DNA from: Amnimonas aquatica
GTDB taxonomy: Bacteria > Pseudomonadota > Gammaproteobacteria > Pseudomonadales > Moraxellaceae
NCBI RefSeq assembly: GCF_002943415.1
Contig: NZ_PTQZ01000043.1
Coordinates: forward strand, 1,040 to 9,621
Direction: 5' to 3'
DNA: 8,582 bases
The notes beneath the pieces are model-generated. The model was not told the DNA's origin, made no database searches, and saw only the letters and a program-made list of their open reading frames with translations. The position numbers were made by a program, and so were the translations under genes. How positions within the stretch are numbered: the stretch's first letter is position 1; the number at the start of each line of letters is the position of its first letter. Below, in pieces: positions 1 through 8,582 of this stretch.

Positions 1-1477
<1,477 letters not shown>

Positions 1478-1483
1478 TTCTGG

Positions 1484-1554
1484 GGAAATTCCACGTGGTT
1501 TTCTAGCGACCGCAAGAATAGCAGGGGTATTTCCATAGGGAAAATGGAAATTCC
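1484..1554. repeat. Direct repeat of GGAAATTCC upstream of the reductase gene
   Basis: The nonamer GGAAATTCC occurs at 1484-1492 and again at 1546-1554, 62 bases apart. Its GGAAAT part also occurs inverted (ATTTCC) at 1529-1534. Three copies in about 70 bases of an otherwise GC-rich window suggest binding sites for a regulator of the reductase. The first copy lies 7 bases upstream of the start codon, in the leader. The regulator is unknown. CysB, the usual activator of sulfur-assimilation genes, is one candidate, but its sites are too degenerate to call by eye. Confidence 0.4.
1529..1551. promoter_or_regulatory. Perfect 8-bp inverted repeat, candidate operator of the reductase gene
   Basis: ATTTCCAT (1529-1536) and ATGGAAAT (1544-1551) are exact reverse complements separated by 7 bases (AGGGAAA). 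The half-site spacing of 15 bases, about one and a half helical turns, suits a dimeric activator such as a LysR-type protein. The site lies about 50-75 bases upstream of the reductase start codon, where an activator of that gene could sit. No strong -10/-35 pair for the reductase stands out, which would fit an activator-dependent promoter. The binding protein is not identified. Confidence 0.4.
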
Positions 1555-1559
1555 TGACG

Positions 1560-1576
1560 GTATTTATCAGAAATAC
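1560..1576. repeat. 6-bp inverted repeat in the divergent intergenic region
   Basis: GTATTT (1560-1565) and AAATAC (1571-1576) are exact reverse complements around a 5-base spacer (ATCAG). The site is AT-rich and lies just beyond the ATTTCCAT repeat as seen from the reductase gene. It could be a second protein-binding site. It could also be chance, given the local A+T content. Confidence 0.25.
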
Positions 1577-1647
1577 TGCTATGAGGATGCCGACGGCTGG
1601 CAGCGAAGGAATGCCGGGCAGGCAGTGCAGGGCGCATGATCCGCCTT

Positions 1648-1658
1648 TTGTCGGACAA
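1648..1658. promoter_or_regulatory. Candidate GntR/FadR-type operator TTGTCGGACAA
   Basis: TTGT-CGG-ACAA is a perfect palindrome of the form TNGTNNNACNA, the layout known for operators of FadR-subfamily GntR regulators. It lies 80 bases before the start of a regulator of that subfamily and about 35 bases upstream of its probable -10 element, so it is placed for autoregulation. The link to this particular protein is inference from position and form. Confidence 0.45.
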
Positions 1659-1689
1659 TCAGCCAGGGTCTGGCGGGGCTCGGGTGCTG

Positions 1690-1698
1690 TGCTAGCAT
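1690..1698 (+). promoter_or_regulatory. Probable extended -10 promoter of the GntR-smc operon
   Basis: TGC followed by TAGCAT (1693-1698) forms an extended -10 element, with four of six matches to TATAAT plus the TG dinucleotide one base upstream. Transcription would start near 1705, leaving a leader of about 33 bases before the regulator start codon. No good -35 hexamer lies at the expected distance, which extended -10 promoters can tolerate. The call rests on a short motif and is tentative. Confidence 0.35.
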
Positions 1699-1715
1699 AG
1701 CCGGTCATGTCAGGC

Positions 1716-1726
1716 AGGTCGGACTT
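1716..1726. promoter_or_regulatory. Second candidate operator with the same GTCGGAC core
   Basis: AGGTCGGACTT carries the same GT-CGG-AC heptamer (1718-1724) as the palindrome at 1648-1658, with its centre 68 bases downstream. The flanks are less symmetric, so it would be a weaker site. It lies between the predicted transcription start and the regulator's ATG, where a bound repressor could block transcription. Together the two sites would bracket the -10 element. Confidence 0.3.
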
Positions 1727-1737
1727 TCATCGAAATC

Positions 1738-2433
1738 ATGAGTTTTCGCGCGAACGAGAGCCTGGCGGAGCAGATTGCGCATCATCTCGGCGAGCAGATC
1801 ATCTCCGGTGATCTGGTCGAGGGTGAGCGTATCCAGGAAATGCGCATCGCCGGCGAGCTGGAGGTCAGTCGCGGCGCGGTGCGCGAGGCGCTGCTGATCC
1901 TGCAGCGCCGGCATCTGATCGAGATCTTTCCGCGCCGCGGTGCCGTGGTGGCGGAGCTGTCTCCGCACCTGGTCAAGGGCCTGTATGAAATGCTGGTGCT
2001 GCATTACGGCCTGATCGTGCAGCGCGCCGCCGAGCTCTGGCGCCAGGATGAGCTGCAGCCGTTCGCCGCGCTCATGGCCGAGCTGCAGGAGGCGGTGGAG
2101 GCGCAGGATATCGAGCGCTTCTTCGAGGGCGGTTTCACGCTGCTGGGCAATGCCACGCGCTTCGCTGCCAACCCCTACCTGGATACCGTGCTGGCCGACC
2201 TGCAGCCTTCGGCCCGGCGTGCCTCGTATCTCGCGCTGCAGCTCAGCCGGCGCGAGTTGGAGGAGTCGTTCGGCTATCTCCGGGGACTGATGGACGCCGT
2301 GCTGCAGCGCCAGTCCGAACGTGCCGTGGAGCTGGTCGAGGAATACCTGATGCACCAACGCAACCTGGTCCTGGAGTCTCTGCTGCGCGTCAAGCAGATC
2401 GAGATGGCCTGGGCCCGTCGTCACCGCCGCTAA
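1738..2433 (+). CDS. GntR-family transcriptional regulator, FadR/FCD-like subfamily
   Basis: This 231-residue DNA-binding regulator has an N-terminal winged helix-turn-helix at about residues 7-72. The GntR pattern is clear in LAGELEVSRGAVREAL and in the wing FPRRGAVV (64-71). The all-helical C-terminal half (about 78-220) has the size and pattern of an FCD ligand-binding domain. However, the positions that normally hold the FCD metal ligands appear to be E130, T134, L181 and Y203 instead of Asp, His, His, His, so it may bind no metal, or its ligand may differ. The ATG at 1738 is the only usable start: no ATG, GTG or TTG lies in frame between it and an upstream in-frame stop at 1693-1695. Shine-Dalgarno pairing is poor. 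It stops 9 bases before smc and is probably co-transcribed with it. From memory, a GntR gene sits at the same place in Pseudomonas. Its ligand and targets are unknown. Confidence 0.9.
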   Translation: MSFRANESLAEQIAHHLGEQIISGDLVEGERIQEMRIAGELEVSRGAVREALLILQRRHLIEIFPRRGAVVAELSPHLVKGLYEMLVLHYGLIVQRAAELWRQDELQPFAALMAELQEAVEAQDIERFFEGGFTLLGNATRFAANPYLDTVLADLQPSARRASYLALQLSRRELEESFGYLRGLMDAVLQRQSERAVELVEEYLMHQRNLVLESLLRVKQIEMAWARRHRR

Positions 2434-2436
2434 GGA
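2432..2436 (+). promoter_or_regulatory. Ribosome binding site of smc
   Basis: AAGGA starts inside the TAA stop codon of the regulator gene and lies 6 bases before the smc ATG. It is the best Shine-Dalgarno sequence among the intact starts in the window. It supports the start at 2443 and translation from a shared message. Confidence 0.75.
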
Positions 2437-2442
2437 AGAAAA

Positions 2443-5400
2443 ATGCGTCTGAAAACCATCAAGCTGGCGGGCTTCAAGTCGTTTGTCGATCCCACCAGCG
2501 CCCATTTCCCGACCAACCTGTCGGCGGTGGTGGGCCCGAACGGCTGCGGCAAGTCCAACATCATCGACGCCGTGCGCTGGGTCATGGGCGAAAGCTCGGC
2601 CAAGAACCTGCGCGGCGAGAACATGACCGATGTCATCTTCAACGGTTCGACCGGCCGCAAGCCGGTCGGCCAGGCCTCCATCGAGCTGGTGTTCGACAAC
2701 GCCGACGGTTCGCTGGGCGGCGAATACGCGCAGTACGCCGAGATCTCGATCAAGCGCGTGGTCACCCGCGAGGCGCGTTCGGACTACTTCCTCAACGGCA
2801 CGCGCTGCCGCCGCAAGGACATCACCGACATCTTCCTCGGCACCGGCCTCGGGCCGCGCTCCTACGCCATCATCGAGCAGGGCATGATCTCGCGCCTGAT
2901 CGAGTCCAAGCCCGAGGAGCTGCGTGTCTACATCGAGGAGGCGGCGGGCATTTCCAAGTACAAGGAGCGCCGCCGCGAGACCGAGAACCGCATGCGCCAC
3001 ACGCGGGAAAACCTCGATCGCCTCAATGACATACGCGAGGAACTTGGCAAACAGCTCACGCATCTCGAAAAGCAGGCAAGAGATGCGGAAAAGTACAAGG
3101 AACTCAAGGAAGAGGAGCGGATTCTTCGCGCACAGCTTTATGCCTTGCGCTGGCGTGCGCTGGACGCCCAGGTGAGCCAGCACGAAACCGCCATCCGCGA
3201 TCTCGAGGTCAGGCTGGAGGCTGCCGTGGCGGCGCAGCGCGAGCTGGAAACCACGCTGGTGCGCGACCGCGAAACGCAGTTCGCGCTCAGCGACGAGTTC
3301 AACAACGTGCAGAGCCGCTACTACCAGCTCGGCAGCGAGATCGCCCGCGTGCAGCAGGCGCAGCGCTACCGCATCGAGCGCCTGGCCGAGGTGCGCGAGG
3401 CGCTGGCCTCGGTCGAGCGCCAGAGCGAACAGGCCCGGCAGCTGCTGGAGCATGACCGCGATGAGCTGGCGCAGGCCGAGAGCGAGCACCTGGCGCTGGC
3501 GCCGGCGGCCGAGCTGCAGCAGGCCGAAGCCGAGGCCGCTGCCGAGCAATTGGCCGAGGCCGAGGTTCGTCTCGCCGACTGGCAGCAGGCCTGGGACCAG
3601 TTCAACCTGCAGTCGCAAGGGCCGCGCCAGCGTGCCGAGGTCGAGCAGTCGCGCATCCAGCACATGGAGCAGGCGCTGCGTCGTGGCCAGGAGCGCCTGG
3701 CGCGCCTGGAGCAGGAGCAGGCCGCGCTCAGCGGCGGGCCGCTGGAAAGCGAGCTGGCCGAGCTGAATGCCGAGGCGGCGGAGCAGAAGCTGGTGCTGGA
3801 AGAGGCCGAGGAGCGCATGGCGGCCCTGGTCGATGCCATGCAGCAGCATCGCCATGCCTTGTCCGAGGCCGGTGCCGAGCTCGATGCCCGGCGCCAGGCG
3901 CTGCAGGCCTTGCGCGGCCGCGAGGCATCGCTGCAGGCCTTGCAGGAGGCAGCCGAGAAGGGCCAACTGGCGGTGAACCAGTGGCTCAGCGAGCGCGGCA
4001 TCGCCGGGCAGGCGCTGGCCGAGCAACTGCGTGTGGCCGGTGGCTGGGAAACTGCCGTGGAAACCGTGCTGGGCCCGCAGTTGCAGAGCATCCAGGTAGA
4101 GTCGCTGCAGAGCATCGCCGGACATCTGGAGGCGCTGGCGTCGGGCCAGGTCGCGTTCGCCGAGGCCGGCGCCGCATCGGCCGGCGCCGTGCCGGCTGCC
4201 GGCGGCCGCACGCTGGCCGGCTGCATCGAGTCCGGTCCCGCCTGGCTGCACGAGCTGCTCGGCAGCGTGCGCGTGGCCGACAGCCTGGCCGATGCCCTGG
4301 CGCAGCGCGCCACGCTGGAGACCGGCGAGACCATCATCACCCGCGAGGGCTGCTGGATCGGCAGCTCCTGGCTGCGTTTCCGCGCCACCCGCGACGATCC
4401 CACCAGCGGTCAGCTGGCGCGTCGCCGCGAGCTGGCGCAGCTGCAGGAGGAGAAAGCGGCGCTGGAGCAGGGCCTGGCCGACAGCCAGGCGCGCCAGCTG
4501 GAACTGCGCGAAGCGCTGCGCGAGGCCGAGCAGGGCCGCGAGACCCAGCAGCGCGAGCTGACCCAGCGCAACCGCGCGCTGGGTGACCTGCAGGCGCAGA
4601 TCGGTGCCCGCCAGGTGCGCCTGGAGCAGTTCCTGGCACGGCGCGAGCGCATCGGCCAGGACATGCAGGAAGTGCAGCGCCAGTCCCAGCTCGACCAGGA
4701 GTCGCTGGCCGAGGCGCGCCTGACCCTGCAGGAGGCCCTGGAGGTCATGAGCCAGGATACCCGCGAGCGCGAAACCCGCCTGGCGGAGCGCGAGCAGTTC
4801 CGCATGGCGGTGGAGCAGGCGCGCCTGCTGCAGCGCGAGCGCCGCGATGCCCTGCACCGGCACGACCTGCGCATGCAGGCGCTGGCAGCGCGCATCCAGG
4901 GCCTGGGCAGCGGCCTGCAGCGCCTGGAGGAGCAGGCCGAGGGCCTGCGCGAGCGCCGCGAGGCGCTGAACGAGCAGATCCTGGAGCTGAGCGTGCCGTC
5001 CGGCGAGGATGGCGGCGAGCTGGAAACCCTGCTGGCGCAGCACGTCGAGGCCGAACAGGCGCTGGCCGAGGTGCGCGAGCGCGTGGAAGCGGTACAGAAC
5101 CAGCTGCGCGAGGCCGAGCAGGGGCGCATGCGCGCCGACCAGCAGGTGCAGATCATTCGCGACAGCCTGCAGAGTCTGCGTCTGGAGTGGCAGAACGCGC
5201 TGGCGCGCCGCGAAGCGCAGCTGGAGCAGCTGCAGGAGTCCGAAGCGGTGCTGGATGACGTGCTGGCATCACTGCCGCCGACGGCCACCGAGAGCGAATG
5301 GCAGATGGCGCTGGAGCGTGTCGGCATCCGCGTCACCCGCCTGGGCGCCATCAATCTGGCGGCCATCGACGAGTATCAGGCCCAGGCCGAGCGCAAGACC

Positions 5401-5955
5401 TACCTCGACCAGCAGGATGCCGACCTCCAGGAAGCGCTGGAGACGCTGGAGAACGCCATCCGCAAGATCGACCGCGAGACCCGCGCGCTGTTCAAGGAGA
5501 CCTTCGACAAGGTCAACGCCGGCCTGCAGGACCTGTTTCCCAAGGTCTTCGGCGGCGGCACCGCGTATCTGGAGCTGACCGACGAGGATCTGCTGGAGGC
5601 GGGCGTGAGCATCATGGCGCGGCCGCCCGGCAAGCGGAACTCGACCATCCACCTGCTGTCCGGCGGCGAGAAGGCGCTGACGGCGCTGTCGCTGGTGTTT
5701 TCGATCTTCCGGCTCAACCCGGCGCCGTTCTGCATGCTTGACGAGGTCGACGCGCCGCTGGACGACGCCAACGTGGGCCGTTTCGCGAGGCTGGTCGAAC
5801 AGATGTCCGAACAGGTACAGTTCATTTACATTACGCATAACAAGATCGCCATGGAGATGGCCCGTCAGCTGATGGGCGTCACCATGCAGGAGCCGGGTGT
5901 TTCCCGCCTGGTGTCCGTGAACGTCGACGAGGCCGCCGCGCTGGCCGGTCAGTGA
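2443..5955 (+). CDS. smc: Chromosome segregation/condensation ATPase SMC
   Basis: SMC forms a dimer that, with ScpA and ScpB, extrudes and organises chromosomal DNA loops. At 1170 residues it has the normal full length. Order of parts: N-terminal ATPase lobe (1-170) with Walker A GPNGCGKS at 31-38 and Q-loop IEQGMIS at 144-150; first coiled-coil arm (about 175-510); hinge (about 514-655) with REGCWIG at 634-640; returning coiled coil (about 660-1000) with the conserved LGAINLAAIDEY at 967-978; C-terminal lobe with signature LSGGE at 1072-1076, Walker B FCMLDE at 1096-1101, D-loop near 1104-1110 and H-loop histidine H1132. All catalytic motifs are intact. The hinge contains a short Ala/Gly-rich loop (575-588) built on a small duplication. 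The start is fixed by AAGGA 6 bases upstream and by the standard N-terminus MRLKTIKLAGFKSF. It is followed closely by zipA, as in other Gammaproteobacteria with a Bacillus-type SMC instead of MukB. Confidence 0.98.
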   Translation: MRLKTIKLAGFKSFVDPTSAHFPTNLSAVVGPNGCGKSNIIDAVRWVMGESSAKNLRGENMTDVIFNGSTGRKPVGQASIELVFDNADGSLGGEYAQYAEISIKRVVTREARSDYFLNGTRCRRKDITDIFLGTGLGPRSYAIIEQGMISRLIESKPEELRVYIEEAAGISKYKERRRETENRMRHTRENLDRLNDIREELGKQLTHLEKQARDAEKYKELKEEERILRAQLYALRWRALDAQVSQHETAIRDLEVRLEAAVAAQRELETTLVRDRETQFALSDEFNNVQSRYYQLGSEIARVQQAQRYRIERLAEVREALASVERQSEQARQLLEHDRDELAQAESEHLALAPAAELQQAEAEAAAEQLAEAEVRLADWQQAWDQFNLQSQGPRQRAEVEQSRIQHMEQALRRGQERLARLEQEQAALSGGPLESELAELNAEAAEQKLVLEEAEERMAALVDAMQQHRHALSEAGAELDARRQALQALRGREASLQALQEAAEKGQLAVNQWLSERGIAGQALAEQLRVAGGWETAVETVLGPQLQSIQVESLQSIAGHLEALASGQVAFAEAGAASAGAVPAAGGRTLAGCIESGPAWLHELLGSVRVADSLADALAQRATLETGETIITREGCWIGSSWLRFRATRDDPTSGQLARRRELAQLQEEKAALEQGLADSQARQLELREALREAEQGRETQQRELTQRNRALGDLQAQIGARQVRLEQFLARRERIGQDMQEVQRQSQLDQESLAEARLTLQEALEVMSQDTRERETRLAEREQFRMAVEQARLLQRERRDALHRHDLRMQALAARIQGLGSGLQRLEEQAEGLRERREALNEQILELSVPSGEDGGELETLLAQHVEAEQALAEVRERVEAVQNQLREAEQGRMRADQQVQIIRDSLQSLRLEWQNALARREAQLEQLQESEAVLDDVLASLPPTATESEWQMALERVGIRVTRLGAINLAAIDEYQAQAERKTYLDQQDADLQEALETLENAIRKIDRETRALFKETFDKVNAGLQDLFPKVFGGGTAYLELTDEDLLEAGVSIMARPPGKRNSTIHLLSGGEKALTALSLVFSIFRLNPAPFCMLDEVDAPLDDANVGRFARLVEQMSEQVQFIYITHNKIAMEMARQLMGVTMQEPGVSRLVSVNVDEAAALAGQ
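4164..4189 (+). repeat. Short tandem duplication in the SMC hinge coding sequence
   Basis: GGCCGGCGCCG occurs at 4164-4174 and 4179-4189, a 15-base (5-codon) period. It encodes an imperfect AGAAS/AGAVP pair at residues 575-584, inside an Ala/Gly-rich hinge loop. The copies are in frame and look like a replication-slippage product tolerated in a surface loop. Confidence 0.5.
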
Positions 5956-5974
5956 CCGGTCGGCGTGCGACCGG
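5945..5974 (+). promoter_or_regulatory. Two overlapping, mutually exclusive hairpins at the smc stop codon
   Basis: Three complementary segments overlap the end of smc: CCGGTC (5945-5950), GACCGGTC (5954-5961, itself a palindrome) and the downstream arm ending in GACCGG (5969-5974). The first pair encloses the TGA stop (5953-5955) in a 3-base-loop hairpin. The second is a perfect 7-bp stem, CCGGTCG (5956-5962) with CGACCGG (5968-5974), around a 5-base loop. Both use the middle segment, so only one can form at a time. No T-run follows, so this is not a normal intrinsic terminator; mRNA processing or tuning of zipA expression is possible. Confidence 0.4.
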
Positions 5975-5988
5975 AACAAGTTAAGCAG

Positions 5989-5994
5989 AAGGGG
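5989..5994 (+). promoter_or_regulatory. Probable ribosome binding site of zipA
   Basis: AAGGGG is the only purine-rich Shine-Dalgarno candidate ahead of the TTG-ATG-ATG start cluster. It leaves 8 bases to the TTG at 6003, 11 to the ATG at 6006 and 14 to the ATG at 6009. The spacing favours the first or second codon, while codon preference favours an ATG, so the start cannot be settled from sequence. Confidence 0.45.
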
Positions 5995-6002
5995 CTCGGG
6001 CT

Positions 6003-8582
<2,580 letters not shown>

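Larger units (their letters stand above)
1478..1737. other. Divergent intergenic region between the reductase and regulator genes
   Basis: This 260-base gap must hold the promoters of both divergent genes. The part near the reductase (about 1478-1580) is clearly richer in A+T than the surrounding coding DNA and contains inverted repeats. The part near the regulator contains an extended -10 motif and two GTCGGAC-centred palindromes. Open frames crossing it are continuations of the antisense shadow of the reductase, and I see no credible small gene in it. The individual elements are listed separately. Confidence 0.8.

Noticed and set aside
1725..1735. TTTC-ATC-GAAA inverted repeat just before the regulator ATG
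   Set aside because: The arms are only 4 bases long and do not extend, which is too weak to call an operator or an RNA structure.
1478..1737. Possible small gene or small RNA in the divergent intergenic region
   Set aside because: I found no independent short frame with a good ribosome binding site and start, and no promoter-terminator pair; the space is accounted for by control elements.
1705..5043. Very long open frame (1112 codons) on the minus strand, antisense to the regulator and most of smc
   Set aside because: It mirrors the GC-rich codon bias of the coding strand (repeated GAG, CTG, GCG and CAG codons in coiled coil), gives a low-complexity Leu/Ala/Gln/Arg-rich product with no recognisable domain, and lies opposite two clearly real genes.
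5956..5974. Intrinsic terminator between smc and zipA
   Set aside because: The 7-bp GC-rich stem is real, but no T-run follows it (the next bases are AACAAG), so termination there is not supported.

Overview
The window looks like a stretch of a high-GC gammaproteobacterial chromosome. It carries the conserved block GntR-type regulator, smc, zipA, ligA on the plus strand, and a divergent assimilatory sulfite (or nitrite) reductase gene on the minus strand. ZipA is essentially confined to Gammaproteobacteria. From memory, a GntR-smc-zipA-lig order also occurs in Pseudomonas, and the reductase reads much like the Pseudomonas CysI type. I cannot assign a genus. There is no sign of phage, insertion sequence, CRISPR array, tRNA or rRNA.

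Layout. Positions 1477 to 1 (minus strand) hold a siroheme/4Fe-4S reductase of the CysI/NirA family, cut by the left window edge. A 260-base divergent intergenic region (1478-1737) is visibly richer in A+T than its surroundings near the reductase start. It holds several inverted repeats, a plausible extended -10 promoter for the regulator, and two short palindromic sites that fit the operator style of FadR-type GntR proteins. The plus-strand block follows: a FadR/FCD-like GntR regulator (1738-2433), the chromosome-condensation ATPase smc (2443-5955), the FtsZ-membrane tether zipA (about 6003/6009-6989) and the NAD-dependent DNA ligase ligA (6986 to the right edge, incomplete).

How the genes fit together. 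The regulator and smc are 9 bases apart, smc and zipA are under 55 bases apart, and zipA and ligA overlap by 4 bases. The plus-strand genes therefore probably form one transcription unit serving chromosome organisation (SMC), divisome anchoring (ZipA) and DNA joining (LigA), headed by a transcription factor that may control its own operon. Because its candidate operators lie between the divergent genes, it could also affect the reductase.

This is mostly ordinary core-genome sequence, and I see no convincing undescribed system. The points most worth a second look are the paired GT-CGG-AC palindromes in the divergent region, the apparent loss of the metal-binding histidines in the regulator's C-terminal domain, the two mutually exclusive hairpins at the smc stop codon, and a short patch of different codon usage inside smc.
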